Shown: in pieces, positions 25,271-34,887 of the stretch
Numbering within the stretch: the stretch's first letter is position 1
How the letters are laid out: each line of letters begins with the position of its first letter
DNA from: Caldithrix sp964532875
Lineage (GTDB): Bacteria; Calditrichota; Calditrichia; Calditrichales; Calditrichaceae
DNA length: 64,000 nucleotides
NCBI GenBank assembly: GCA_964532875.1
Contig: CAZHIZ010000001.1
Coordinates: forward strand, 12,851 to 76,850
Reading direction: 5' to 3'
Program-made: the position numbers and the translations under genes
The notes under the pieces: model-generated
The model's database searches: none
What the model was told of the DNA's origin: nothing
The model's input: the letters and a program-made list of their open reading frames with translations, nothing else

Positions 25271-28189
25271 ATGATGAAGCCTTTATTCTATTTTATCCTT
25301 CCGCTTTTTTTTGTTGTATCCGTTTGGGCCCAGGTTCCAGGGAAAATAGTCGGTAGAGTTACGGATCAATCGAATAATCCTTTACCCGGGGTTAATGTTA
25401 TTGTTGAGGGGCAGCCATTGGGAGCCAGCACCGATACGGACGGCTATTACATGATTTTGAATATTGCGCCCGGGACGTATCGGCTGACGGCCAACTATGT
25501 GGGCTATCACCCAGTAACGGTTAAAGGCGTGGTTGTGCGGCCCGATTTGACCACGCGGGTTGATTTTACGTTGCAAGAAGAAGTGATGGAGTTGGGGCAG
25601 GCGATTGTTGTTACGGCCGAACAGCCGGTCATTCAGCGGGACGCCACGGCCAAAGTAACGACTTTTAATGCGGAAGAAATCAAGTCGTTGCCAGTGGAGA
25701 ATTTACAAGAAATTTTGTCCATTCAATCGGATGTTTCGGTTTTGACGAATACGCCGAATGCCAAACCGGGTTACAATATTCGCGGCATTGATGACATCCG
25801 CATGCGTGGCGGGCGTAATAATGAAGTGGCTTTATTAATTGACGGGGTTAAGGTTTCCAACCCGGTTTTCGGCGGGTTCGGGACTCAAATAGGGAAAAAT
25901 GCCATTGAGCAAATTTCGATTGAAGCGGGCGGGTTCAGTGCCAAATACGGCAATGCGCTATCCGGTGTGATTAATCTCACCACCAAGGAAGGGCGCGCAA
26001 AAACTTCCGGATCATTTCGCTATTACACTTCCCGGCCTTTCGGATTGCAGGCCTTGATTCCTGCGCATGGGCGTGCTTTAAATCGACAAAATTATCAATA
26101 CACATTGGGCGGGCGTTTACCGTTCTTAAAGAAATCGAGTTACTTTATTTCCGGTGAGGTGAATACGCAACGCGGCACGGTTTTGTTGTTTGATCGTATT
26201 TTATGGAATGACCACCGCACCATCGGACTGGATTTAAATGGCGATCAAATTGCCGATTCGACGGTAACATTACCCACGTCGCAGGAAATCATAAAAGGAT
26301 ATTTGCAATACGGTAATTTGGATTCCATTCAGCACGGATTGGCCCGCAACTGGCGTAAGGTCATTGGTCCGGACGGTCGCAAGATTAATCCTTTGGATCG
26401 GTATGCCGGATGGACGGGCCTGGGCTGGAATAATTATTTAAATGTTTTTGCGAAGGTGAGCTATCAAATTACCCCATCATTGAAGATTCGGTTTTCTAAT
26501 TTATGGGATCAACGTTACCGCCAGATCAATAATTTTAACGCCTGGTACGATTACAATATGGCCGGGCAGAATGTGCAAATTTTAGGCAGCAATAAGCAAA
26601 CACTTTCGATTAATCATGCCTTATCGGCTAAAACATTTTATGATTTTAAATTATCCCGCTTTTTCGAATCACGAAAGATTCGCATTTTAAGAGATTACGA
26701 TCGGAAATTTCGTTCGCGTTTTAATGTATTTTATCCTGATCCTAATAATCTCAAAACGCCAGATGAGTACATACCTTATCGCAGTACGAAGGCGGTTATT
26801 GATCCGTTTGAGACGGCCTTTTATTTAAAGGCGGATAATCGCTGGTATTCGGGTGACCGGAGCACCAATTGGGAGGCGCGTCTGGATTTTACGTCGCAAA
26901 TCAGCAAAGCGACTAAAATCGAGACGGGATTTCAATTCAATTATATCGATTTGCATTATCATTCCTATCAAAATATCAGTCAAAAAGATCCGTTTCCTAC
27001 TATTTACCATCGTCAGCCCAAAGAAGGAGCATTGTATTTACAGGGGAAGTCGGAATATGACAAGTTAATTCTGAATGTGGGTGTGCGTTTGGATTATCAG
27101 GATACCGGCGATCGGTTCTGGAAAAATCCTTTTGATCCGTTGGCCAAACAAAGCGGACAGGATGATTCGTTAGAGATAAATCCTTTGATTCCGGTAAAGC
27201 CAAAATATCATGTTAGCCCGAGGATCGGTCTGGCTTATCCGCTGACTTCTACGACGGTTTTATTTTTTAATTTCGGGCATTTTTATCAAAATCCGAATTA
27301 CCGTGATTTGTATCGGGCTACCGGTAATACGCGGTTGGTGAGTTTGATGCGCGGAAATATTTTGGGGAATCCCAATTTGCAACCGGAAAAGGCGGTGCAA
27401 TATGAGATTAGCTTGCAACAGCAAATTGGCAGGGACATTGGGGTTAAAATTAATTTGTGGTCTAAGGAAACGACGAATCAGGTAGGCTCGGTTGTCGTGC
27501 CGGCTTATTCCGATCCCGGGCGGGATAATCCGTTTACCTACGCGGTATTTGTGAATAATAATTTCGGATCGGCGCGGGGAATTGATATTGAGGTGAAGAA
27601 GGTTTTACGTAAAAATTTCGGTTTCCAGATCAATTACACCTATTCAAAAGCCAAGGTGCTTTTGCCCACGTCGTGGGATGGGTACTGGTCGGGAGATACC
27701 CAAGAAGATTTGCCGAAACATGAAACAACCGCACCCTGGGATCAACCCCATGTGATGCGTGCCAATATGCAGTATTATTTTAATGGAAAGGAAGGCGTGC
27801 GCATCGGTCATGTTTACCCGTTGGAAAACACCGTTTGGAGTTTGATTTACTACGGAGAGAGCGGAATGCCTTATACACCATCGATACCCGGCGGCGTAAT
27901 TGTGGAACCGTATTCGGCACGATGGCCGGCCACCCATCGGGTGGATGTGCGCGTTTCGAAGCAATGGCGGTTGTGGAAACAACGGTTTCGGATGTTTTTT
28001 GAGATCAAAAATGTGTTTGATCGTAAGAACGTGCTAACCGGATACACGCGAACCGGCTCGGCGACCGATCCGGGAACAGCGGCCTACTACACCTATTCTT
28101 CGACGTATTGGGATTCGAGGAATAATAATAATTTTGGATTGAGACGTTTGTTTTATTTGGGGCTGGAAGTGATATTCGGAGGAAGATAG
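25271..28189 (+). CDS. TonB-dependent receptor with carboxypeptidase-regulatory domain (cassette 1)
   Basis: A 972-aa outer-membrane beta-barrel. A signal peptide (about 1-20, FILPLFFVVSVWAQ) leads into a CarboxypepD_reg-like domain (about 24-105: GKIVGRVTDQSNNPLPGVNV, then TDTDGYYMILNIAPGTYRLT), then the plug (about 125-235: MRGGRNNEVALLIDGVKVSN and FSAKYGNALSGVINLTTKEG) and a large barrel to the C-terminus (LGLEVIFGGR). Such receptors import ligands using TonB energy; no SusD lipoprotein follows. No good ribosome-binding site precedes ATGATG, so the leader of about 25 nt may be poorly translated or regulated. Paralogous to the receptor at 50755. Ligand unknown. Confidence 0.88.
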   Translation: MMKPLFYFILPLFFVVSVWAQVPGKIVGRVTDQSNNPLPGVNVIVEGQPLGASTDTDGYYMILNIAPGTYRLTANYVGYHPVTVKGVVVRPDLTTRVDFTLQEEVMELGQAIVVTAEQPVIQRDATAKVTTFNAEEIKSLPVENLQEILSIQSDVSVLTNTPNAKPGYNIRGIDDIRMRGGRNNEVALLIDGVKVSNPVFGGFGTQIGKNAIEQISIEAGGFSAKYGNALSGVINLTTKEGRAKTSGSFRYYTSRPFGLQALIPAHGRALNRQNYQYTLGGRLPFLKKSSYFISGEVNTQRGTVLLFDRILWNDHRTIGLDLNGDQIADSTVTLPTSQEIIKGYLQYGNLDSIQHGLARNWRKVIGPDGRKINPLDRYAGWTGLGWNNYLNVFAKVSYQITPSLKIRFSNLWDQRYRQINNFNAWYDYNMAGQNVQILGSNKQTLSINHALSAKTFYDFKLSRFFESRKIRILRDYDRKFRSRFNVFYPDPNNLKTPDEYIPYRSTKAVIDPFETAFYLKADNRWYSGDRSTNWEARLDFTSQISKATKIETGFQFNYIDLHYHSYQNISQKDPFPTIYHRQPKEGALYLQGKSEYDKLILNVGVRLDYQDTGDRFWKNPFDPLAKQSGQDDSLEINPLIPVKPKYHVSPRIGLAYPLTSTTVLFFNFGHFYQNPNYRDLYRATGNTRLVSLMRGNILGNPNLQPEKAVQYEISLQQQIGRDIGVKINLWSKETTNQVGSVVVPAYSDPGRDNPFTYAVFVNNNFGSARGIDIEVKKVLRKNFGFQINYTYSKAKVLLPTSWDGYWSGDTQEDLPKHETTAPWDQPHVMRANMQYYFNGKEGVRIGHVYPLENTVWSLIYYGESGMPYTPSIPGGVIVEPYSARWPATHRVDVRVSKQWRLWKQRFRMFFEIKNVFDRKNVLTGYTRTGSATDPGTAAYYTYSSTYWDSRNNNNFGLRRLFYLGLEVIFGGR

Positions 28190-28215
28190 CGCCCTATTTG
28201 GGCAAAAGAGGTGTA

Positions 28216-28233
28216 AGAGATGGGCAGCGCCCT
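28216..28233. repeat. Left flanking inverted repeat of the IS200-like element
   Basis: 18 bases, perfect complement of 28759-28776; contains the 4-bp hairpin GGGC-AGC-GCCC. It begins inside a good ribosome-binding context: AGAGGTG ends six bases before an ATG at 28220 that lies within the repeat. Confidence 0.85.
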
Positions 28234-28269
28234 GATTTTTTTCACATATAGAGAAGGAGAGAGAAAATC

Positions 28270-28722
28270 ATGGCCCAATCATTATCACAAATTTATTTAC
28301 ACATTATTTTTAGTACGGCAAACAGAGCCCCTTTTTTACATGAAACGATTTGTAAAGACTTGTACGCCTATATGGCACAAATACTAAATAATAATAATTG
28401 TCATGCCTATTTGATTAACGGAACGGAGAATCACGTTCATATTGCCTGTAATTTATCCAGAACAATAACCGTGAGTCAGATTTTAGAGGAAGTAAAAAGG
28501 AGTTCTTCCAAGTGGATTAAAGGGAAAGGTAGGGAGTTTAAATCGTTTAGTTGGCAAAAAGGATACGGTGCCTTTTCTTTTGGCAGATCTCAATTGGATG
28601 ACGTTTTAAAATATATTGAACATCAAGAAAGAATACACGAAAAGAAAAATTTTAAAGATGAATATTTGGAATTTCTTAACAAATATGAAGTGGAGTATGA
28701 TGAAAAATATTTGTGGGATTAA
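28270..28722 (+). CDS. IS200/IS605-family transposase (Y1 HUH, TnpA-like)
   Basis: A 150-aa single-strand DNA transposase of COG1943 type. The HUH metal motif is ENHVHIAC (His55, His57) and the catalytic tyrosine is Tyr115 in DDVLKYIEHQE. The C-terminal tail EYLEFLNKYEVEYDEKYLWD is characteristic of this subfamily. It nicks and joins DNA at hairpins near the element ends. GAAGGAGAGAG precedes the ATG. The gene appears intact. Its codon use is AT-rich compared with the GC-richer gene downstream, consistent with recent arrival. Confidence 0.92.
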   Translation: MAQSLSQIYLHIIFSTANRAPFLHETICKDLYAYMAQILNNNNCHAYLINGTENHVHIACNLSRTITVSQILEEVKRSSSKWIKGKGREFKSFSWQKGYGAFSFGRSQLDDVLKYIEHQERIHEKKNFKDEYLEFLNKYEVEYDEKYLWD

Positions 28723-28741
28723 GGTAAATCCAGTTTGGAAT

Positions 28742-31700
28742 ATGGTGCGATCTATTCAAGGGCGCTGCCCATCTCTCTTTTCTCTTTTGCCCCGCTGGGG
28801 CGCGCTGTTCCTCATTTTTAATTTTATTCTCCTCTTCACCTTCTTCGCCCCAACTTCTCTCTTCTCCAGTCCTCCTCACGAACAAAATCGCCACAGCCGC
28901 TCTTTCCTGGCCAAACCGGCCTCTGTCTTTGATCGCGCCACCGGCTTTATGGATGCCGGTAAAATGAAGGTCATGGGTGTGGAAAATTTCGGTCTTCTCT
29001 GTGGATGGGACCACCCCGGTTACCAGAGTTGGTATCCCGGTGCTTTTCACGGTGATTGGGGCGAAGTCCGCTGGATTGCACCGGTTATTCTCATGCCCAA
29101 AGGCCCCTGGGGGGCCAGGCACACCAATGGCCCGGATCTGCCCGAAGACCGTAGCGACCAATACAATGCCATCGAATCCTTTTCAGCCATCCATCTGCAC
29201 GATGGAGACGGCCCGAATTTTACGGATTGGGAAGCCTTGGACGGCAGTGCCGAACATTATCACGGAACGCTAACGCAAGATAACATCCCGGTTATTGCCA
29301 CCAGCACCTTGCCCAACTCCTGGCCCGAAGGCTATTACGATAAAAACGACCATTGGGTCTCTACGCCCGGTGAGCATCATTGGCCCGGGCATTGGGCCCT
29401 CGATCCGGACGAAAGTTCCCCCACCTACGGCAAACCCTTACCCGGGGAATTCGTATCCAATCAGGATATCTTTTTCATTGCCAGCGATAAATACAACGGA
29501 ATACGTCCCGGTGCCGTGACCGCACGTTACGGTTACCCTGTGGGCATCGATATGGAAGTTAGTGGCTACAGTTATTCTACACCCTTGTACGAAAATGTGG
29601 TGTTCTTTAATATTAATTTTATTTTTCGCACCAAAGAACAACTGACCGACCCCAACAGTCGCTTTTATGATCCCAATCGTCATTTCTACGACGGGACCAT
29701 CGACAGTGTGTATTTCGCCTTCTTTGTGGATCCCGATCTGCCGGGCCGCTACTTGGTCCCCGGCTCCAATTACCGTCAGGCCACGCCCTGGGCCGAAGAC
29801 GATTACGGATTGATTTACGATTATGATGGCGATGGCAAAATCGATGTCTTTTTGGCCTTTGACAAAAAGGATTATTTTCAGGATCAGGTTTACCCCCAAA
29901 ACGCAGGCCCCGTTTCCGCCTACGGAATCAATTTTTTCCGAACTCCCCTGGTTAATCCGTCCGACCCGAACAGTCCCGAATTGGGCATTACCGGCTTCCA
30001 CTGGTTCGATCAGGACGAAGCCATGCGACCGTCAAAAATAAATGCGCAATGGGAAAAAACACTTTACGCCCTTTCCGCTGGTAAACCGCAACTCATGCCT
30101 CCGACCGAACGCCCCAAGTGGTTCCACGGAGATAATCCCAATCAGGACGATGTCTCTCTGCTAAAAGATTATCAGGAATCCTTCCCCGTGGGCAGTCGAC
30201 CCGATATTCAGTTCTGGTTTAGTTCCGGTCCCTTCTCCATTTCTCCCGGCGACACCATCCCCATTCACATTGGCATCGTAGGAGCCACTCCAGACCCGGG
30301 ACCCTTGGATGCCGAAGGATTTCCCACCAATCCGCCGGACGTTCGTTTTGCCTCCGTGTTCGAAGCCTTGCGCCAGGCCGATAGCCTGTACAAAAACAAT
30401 TTCATCGGATTCCGGCCGCCCAAAGCGCCCACATTAAATGCCGTGGGCACCAAAGTCATCGATAAATACGATTTGCCCGTTGTTTACGGAGAAAACGGTA
30501 AAGTAACCTTGTATTGGGACGACAAGGCGGAAAAGTCATTCGAAATCATTACCCGCGAATACGATTTTGAAGGCTACCGCATCTATCGTACGCAGGCCGC
30601 AGTGGAAGGTCAGGGCCAGCCCGATTGGGGAACACCCATTTACGATTATTCCGGTAAAAACATCGTCGGATATCAACCCTTGGCTCAATATGATTTAATC
30701 GACCAATGGCAGGGGCCGGATCCTCTCAATCCCTTTTTTAATTTGGGTAAAAATAGCGGCTTACATTACACATTTGTCGATCGTAACGTCATCAACGGTG
30801 TGCGCTACCGTTACACCATCACCGCCTATGATCATCCCAATTTAAAGGCGGGGCAGCCCGCTCTGGAATCCTCTCGCGGCAACGATCCGCGACTCATTCA
30901 GACCGTCGACGTCATTCCGGGCCTGCAACCGCAGGGATTCGTCGGAGGAAGTGTCGATTCCAATGTGGTTCATCTCTCGGGAAACGCCACCGGTTACATC
31001 TTTGTGCAACCAATCGATCCCATGAATGTTAGCGGGCATACCTATCGCGTAACGTTTAAAGATTCCTTAACCGCACTTAAACTTGATATTTATGATGAAG
31101 ATGCACAAAAATATCTGTTTACCGACTACGACAATATCTGGCAGGAAGCCGATTTACCCATCGCCCAACCACGTCCCATTTTTGATGGTATCGGACTTAA
31201 GATCATTAATCACAATGTGGTTGAAGAATTAAATCAAGGCTGGCAAAAAGTTACCGCCGATACTTCAACCTATCGGTTCGGGGTCTTGACCAAAACCGCG
31301 GATAACATCACCGCTCCCTACGACTATGCGCTTGTTTTCGGAGATTCCACTTCCAAGTTTGCCGCTTCCGGCAACGCCGCCTACGTTCCCTTTCAGGTCT
31401 TTAACATCACCAAAGACCCGCAAATGAAGCATCCGTTGAAATTGTTCGTACGCAATCCGGCGCTCCCCTGGCAAAGCGGCGATTTTATCTATTTCCTCGA
31501 ACCGGATGTTCATCATAAAACCTGGACAATCACCATCGAATGGGATGCCGGAGCCAAAGCCCCCAATCCCGGCGATATCTATGTGTACCGCACCAAAAAA
31601 CCGTTTAAGCAAGGCGATGTTTACGAAATACGTACCAATGCCTATTATAATGATACCAAACACATCGACTTAAGCGCTGTTAAAGTCGTACCGAATCCGT

Positions 31701-31978
31701 ACATGGTGTACAATTTGGCCGAACAGGCCTCCACGCATCCCGACCGATTTACGCACGAACTGCGATTTACCCATCTGCCGCCTAAATGTACCATTAAAAT
31801 TTACACGGTCAAGGGCGATTTGGTTAAAACGATTCGGCACAATGCCCCCACCATTGGGGAAGAACGTTGGAATTTGCAATCCGATGAAAATCTCGAAGTG
31901 TCTTACGGCGTGTATGTGTACACCGTAAAAACACCGGACGGTAAGAAAAAAATAGGCAAATTTGCCATTATTTGGTAA
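28742..31978 (+). CDS. Large secreted protein with FN3-like and C-terminal sorting-type domains (cassette 1)
   Basis: About 1,078 aa from the ATG at 28742. A hydrophobic export signal (WGALFLIFNFILLFTFFAPT) follows an odd N-terminus encoded by the insertion element. The middle shares blocks with the 53623 protein. An FN3-like region near residues 570-690 has KVTLYWDDKA, EYDFEGYRIYRTQ, PLAQYDLID and NVINGVRYRYTITAYD. A beta-sandwich tail ends VPNPYMVYN...CTIKIYTVKGDLVKTI...GKFAIIW, like a T9SS sorting domain but without NPFNP. No clear ribosome-binding site precedes 28742; the frame is open back to 28616 inside the transposase gene. Probably surface-exposed partner of the receptor. Function unknown. 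Confidence 0.7.
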   Translation: MVRSIQGRCPSLFSLLPRWGALFLIFNFILLFTFFAPTSLFSSPPHEQNRHSRSFLAKPASVFDRATGFMDAGKMKVMGVENFGLLCGWDHPGYQSWYPGAFHGDWGEVRWIAPVILMPKGPWGARHTNGPDLPEDRSDQYNAIESFSAIHLHDGDGPNFTDWEALDGSAEHYHGTLTQDNIPVIATSTLPNSWPEGYYDKNDHWVSTPGEHHWPGHWALDPDESSPTYGKPLPGEFVSNQDIFFIASDKYNGIRPGAVTARYGYPVGIDMEVSGYSYSTPLYENVVFFNINFIFRTKEQLTDPNSRFYDPNRHFYDGTIDSVYFAFFVDPDLPGRYLVPGSNYRQATPWAEDDYGLIYDYDGDGKIDVFLAFDKKDYFQDQVYPQNAGPVSAYGINFFRTPLVNPSDPNSPELGITGFHWFDQDEAMRPSKINAQWEKTLYALSAGKPQLMPPTERPKWFHGDNPNQDDVSLLKDYQESFPVGSRPDIQFWFSSGPFSISPGDTIPIHIGIVGATPDPGPLDAEGFPTNPPDVRFASVFEALRQADSLYKNNFIGFRPPKAPTLNAVGTKVIDKYDLPVVYGENGKVTLYWDDKAEKSFEIITREYDFEGYRIYRTQAAVEGQGQPDWGTPIYDYSGKNIVGYQPLAQYDLIDQWQGPDPLNPFFNLGKNSGLHYTFVDRNVINGVRYRYTITAYDHPNLKAGQPALESSRGNDPRLIQTVDVIPGLQPQGFVGGSVDSNVVHLSGNATGYIFVQPIDPMNVSGHTYRVTFKDSLTALKLDIYDEDAQKYLFTDYDNIWQEADLPIAQPRPIFDGIGLKIINHNVVEELNQGWQKVTADTSTYRFGVLTKTADNITAPYDYALVFGDSTSKFAASGNAAYVPFQVFNITKDPQMKHPLKLFVRNPALPWQSGDFIYFLEPDVHHKTWTITIEWDAGAKAPNPGDIYVYRTKKPFKQGDVYEIRTNAYYNDTKHIDLSAVKVVPNPYMVYNLAEQASTHPDRFTHELRFTHLPPKCTIKIYTVKGDLVKTIRHNAPTIGEERWNLQSDENLEVSYGVYVYTVKTPDGKKKIGKFAIIW
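28759..28776. repeat. Right flanking inverted repeat of the IS200-like element
   Basis: AGGGCGCTGCCCATCTCT, the exact complement of the left copy. It is translated as part of the N-terminus if the downstream gene starts at 28742. A further hairpin GCCCC-GCT-GGGGC follows at about 28789-28801. Confidence 0.85.
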
Positions 31979-32013
31979 GACCTGAAAATCTGTTCATGTT
32001 AAAAGGACAGCAA

Positions 32014-33084
32014 ATGAAAAAGAAATTGATATTAAAACGATTGGCCTTCGGGCAACGGACTAAATTTGTGTTAATGTTATTAATTGGAGGGATGCTTTGT
32101 CATGGCGCCATGGCCGGAGAGTTAACCAAGGTGGGCACGACAGCGGCCAATTTTCTCCAGTTGCGTGTCGGGGCCCGCGCCATTGCCTTGGGCGGCGCCT
32201 TTGTAGGGCTGGCCGATGATGCCAGTGCCCTCTACTGGAATGCCGCCGGTATCACCCACCTAACCGGTTTGCAGGTTTTTTATCAAAACAGCAGGCTTTA
32301 CGCAGGATTAAAACACCAGACGTTCGGTTTAACGTACGCCCTCACTGCCCAGAATCATCTGGGAATTTTAGTCAATCATTTGGATATGGGCGTCATGCGG
32401 CAAACCACTTTGCAGTATCCGGAAGGGACAACCCAAAAGTTCGATGCGGCCTCCATGGCACTGGGCCTGACCTATGCCCGTCAATTAACCGATCGGGTCT
32501 CTTTCGGAGTAACGGCCAAGTACATTCAGGAACGCATCTGGCTGGAAGTGGCGCGCGGTTATGCCTTTGATATTGCCACCCTGTATGTCATCCCGGAAAA
32601 GGGACTGCGCATCGGAATGAATTTAAGTAATCTCGGCCCGGATATGGGCATCGGCAAGGCACCCCATCTGGAATTTTACAAACGGAAACCGGATGATTTC
32701 CCGGGTAGCCCCCAACCGAAATCCCAGCTTGCCACCAAAGAATTCCCATTGCCCTTGGCTTTCTCTCTTGGTCTCGCTTTGGATATTTGGGGACAAAATG
32801 CCCTGTTGTTTCCAAATGAAGAACATCGGCTTACAACTTCAATGAGTATTACCGACGGTTACGACAGCCCGTTACGGACAAATTTTGGTCTGGAATATGT
32901 TTGGCACGAAGTGTTTGCCCTGAGAGCGGGCTACTACCTGGGGTACGATACCGAAAACTACGCTCTGGGTTTCGGATTGAATATTTACAAATACGCAAAA
33001 ATCAATTTGCAAATCGATTATGCCTGGATGAATTACGGCGATTTGGGCAGCATTAACACCTATGCTTTGCAATTTAGATTTTAA
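32014..33084 (+). CDS. PorV/PorQ-family outer-membrane barrel (cassette 1)
   Basis: A 356-aa outer-membrane protein of the UPF0164/PorV-PorQ type. After a long basic signal peptide (cleavage near CHGAMAG) comes the family hallmark: TTAANFLQLRVGARAIALGG, then AFVGLADDASALYWNAAGIT, a FadL-like beta-barrel start. It ends in a terminal beta strand with aromatic end (INTYALQFRF). In T9SS, PorV shuttles substrates to the attachment complex and PorQ helps sortase action. The ATG at 32014 has AAAAGGAC upstream. It is the third cassette gene, 35 bp after the secreted protein. Paralogous to 56423-57436. Confidence 0.88.
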   Translation: MKKKLILKRLAFGQRTKFVLMLLIGGMLCHGAMAGELTKVGTTAANFLQLRVGARAIALGGAFVGLADDASALYWNAAGITHLTGLQVFYQNSRLYAGLKHQTFGLTYALTAQNHLGILVNHLDMGVMRQTTLQYPEGTTQKFDAASMALGLTYARQLTDRVSFGVTAKYIQERIWLEVARGYAFDIATLYVIPEKGLRIGMNLSNLGPDMGIGKAPHLEFYKRKPDDFPGSPQPKSQLATKEFPLPLAFSLGLALDIWGQNALLFPNEEHRLTTSMSITDGYDSPLRTNFGLEYVWHEVFALRAGYYLGYDTENYALGFGLNIYKYAKINLQIDYAWMNYGDLGSINTYALQFRF

Positions 33085-33141
33085 GCGCTGCGCTTTAGAT
33101 GCGCGTCACCATAAAAAAAGAGCAGGAGAGTAATACGGCCC

Positions 33142-34887
33142 ATGCACATTGTTAGCGCAAAAAACGAATATCCCGAAGTAACCTGGCAAGCTATCGTGGT
33201 GGGGGTATTTATCGGTTTGCTCATGACCGTGAGTTTTTCTTACGCCGCTTTGGTGCTCGGATTTTCCACCAATGGTTCGCCGGTTGCCGCCATTTTGGGC
33301 TGGGGCATCATGCGCTCGCTTTTTAAGCGCGGAACTATTGTGGAAAATAATATCATTCAGACCATTGCTTCCGGTATTAATACGGCCACGGCCGGAGTCA
33401 TTTTTACGGTTCCCATATTGCTCATCCGCGGAGCTCCTTTTAATGTCTGGTGGGTGGGTGCCGCCACGGTGGCCGGGGCCATTTTAGGGGTTGGCTTCAT
33501 CATCCCTATCCGTAAACAGATGATTGATATCGATCGTTTGCGTTTTCCCTCCGGTACGGCCATTGCTTCCATTTTACGTTCACCGGCCGAAGGCATGAAA
33601 AAATCCCGTTTACTCATCTATGGAGCCTTACTCTCGGCAACGGTTTACGTAATCACCCAATTCCCGCGGCTCGGCTTACCGATTCTGATCCCTTCTTCCA
33701 TCGATTTGGGCCGGTTGCTGCATTTGCCCTCGTACATCAATAATGTCTGGGCCGTTTCTTTGCTGAGTCTGGGCATCGGTTTTATTGCCGGACGTAACGG
33801 CCTGTTCGTCCTGGCCGGAGGTATTTTAGCCTATTGGTTTATTACGCCTTTTATGATTCATTTGGCCTGGGTACCGCCGGAATTAAGCGGCACGCAAATC
33901 ACCTCTTTTATTCATAGTAAAATGACCCGGCCCCTTGGCATCGGCATGTTGATCGGCGGATCGTTGATTAGCATCGTGTTAACCCTGCCGGCTATTAAAG
34001 CCACACTGAAAAGTTTCAACTTAAAAAAAATTAAAAATGAAACATACGACGAGTTGTCTATTAAAATTTTGTACACCGTTATTCTGGCCGCTTTTATTCT
34101 GTTCTTTTTAGCTGCCTATTTTACCTCTTCCATCGGTATTGTGGCCGCTTTAATTGTTTCTTTAGTGGGCACACTCTGGCTTTGGTTTGCCGGCATCATC
34201 GTTTCGCAAGCTACGGGCATGACCGATTGGACACCCATCAGCGGCATGTCGTTGTTAGCCGTGGCCATTTTAATGCTGTTTTTGCCTTCCGATCAAGTGG
34301 TTACGGCTGTCTTGATCGGGGCGGCCGTTTCGGTGGCCATTGCCGAATGCGCCGATATGATGCAGGACTTGAAGACCGGCTACCTGGTGGGCAGTCGTCC
34401 TTATCGCCAGCAGGCTTTACAACTGATGGTAGCCTGGATCGGGCCGGTGGTTTCCATTGCCGTGATGCTCCTCATCTGGAATAGCGGCGGTACCGATCCC
34501 TTAACCGGCCATAAATTACCGGGATTCGGTCCGGGTACCGATATCGAAGCACCGCAGGCCGTGGCTCTGGGCGCTACCATCGATAGCGTCATCAAAGGCA
34601 ACGTACCCGTGCAAAAATATTTGGCCGGGGGCATTCTGGGCGCCTTGCTCTCTTTTTCGGGAATTCCCGGTTTGGGAGTTATCATGGGAATCGCCATGTA
34701 CCTGTCCATTAAATACATTTTACCTTACGGATTGGGCAGCCTAATCTATTTGCTTGTGGCATGGAAATTTGGCAAAGAGTGGGCCGAAAAATGGGGCGTG
34801 CCCTTTGCGGCCGGACTCATTGTCGGCGAAGCATTACTCATTATTACTTTTGCCATGTTAACGGTTAGCGGAGTGATTGCAGGATGA
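33142..34887 (+). CDS. OPT-family oligopeptide transporter
   Basis: A 581-aa integral membrane protein with about 14-16 hydrophobic segments. It opens YPEVTWQAIVVGVFIGLLMT and shows QTIASGINTATAGVIFTVPI and FPSGTAIASILRSPAEGMKK, typical of the bacterial OPT family that carries short peptides (or metal chelates) across the inner membrane. It starts 57 bp after the PorV-like gene and overlaps the next by ATGA. It likely heads the 33142-41407 peptide-use group. Confidence 0.9.
   Translation: MHIVSAKNEYPEVTWQAIVVGVFIGLLMTVSFSYAALVLGFSTNGSPVAAILGWGIMRSLFKRGTIVENNIIQTIASGINTATAGVIFTVPILLIRGAPFNVWWVGAATVAGAILGVGFIIPIRKQMIDIDRLRFPSGTAIASILRSPAEGMKKSRLLIYGALLSATVYVITQFPRLGLPILIPSSIDLGRLLHLPSYINNVWAVSLLSLGIGFIAGRNGLFVLAGGILAYWFITPFMIHLAWVPPELSGTQITSFIHSKMTRPLGIGMLIGGSLISIVLTLPAIKATLKSFNLKKIKNETYDELSIKILYTVILAAFILFFLAAYFTSSIGIVAALIVSLVGTLWLWFAGIIVSQATGMTDWTPISGMSLLAVAILMLFLPSDQVVTAVLIGAAVSVAIAECADMMQDLKTGYLVGSRPYRQQALQLMVAWIGPVVSIAVMLLIWNSGGTDPLTGHKLPGFGPGTDIEAPQAVALGATIDSVIKGNVPVQKYLAGGILGALLSFSGIPGLGVIMGIAMYLSIKYILPYGLGSLIYLLVAWKFGKEWAEKWGVPFAAGLIVGEALLIITFAMLTVSGVIAG

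Larger units (their letters stand above)
28216..28776 (+). mobile_element. IS200/IS605-like element (single TnpA/RAYT-type transposase)
   Basis: A 561-bp unit bounded by a perfect 18-bp inverted repeat (28216-28233 AGAGATGGGCAGCGCCCT and its complement at 28759-28776). Each end is itself a small hairpin (GGGC-AGC-GCCC and GGGC-GCT-GCCC). Inside is one Y1 HUH transposase; no TnpB is present. Subterminal hairpins fit IS200/IS605 or REP-associated tyrosine transposase (RAYT) units. It sits 27 bp after the receptor stop and directly before the signal-peptide region of the next gene. True element ends may lie somewhat outside the repeats. Confidence 0.8.

Noticed and set aside
28616..28741. N-terminal extension of the cassette 1 secreted protein back into the transposase gene
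   Set aside because: These 42 codons are the transposase gene in another frame; no signal peptide or ribosome-binding site supports translation from there.
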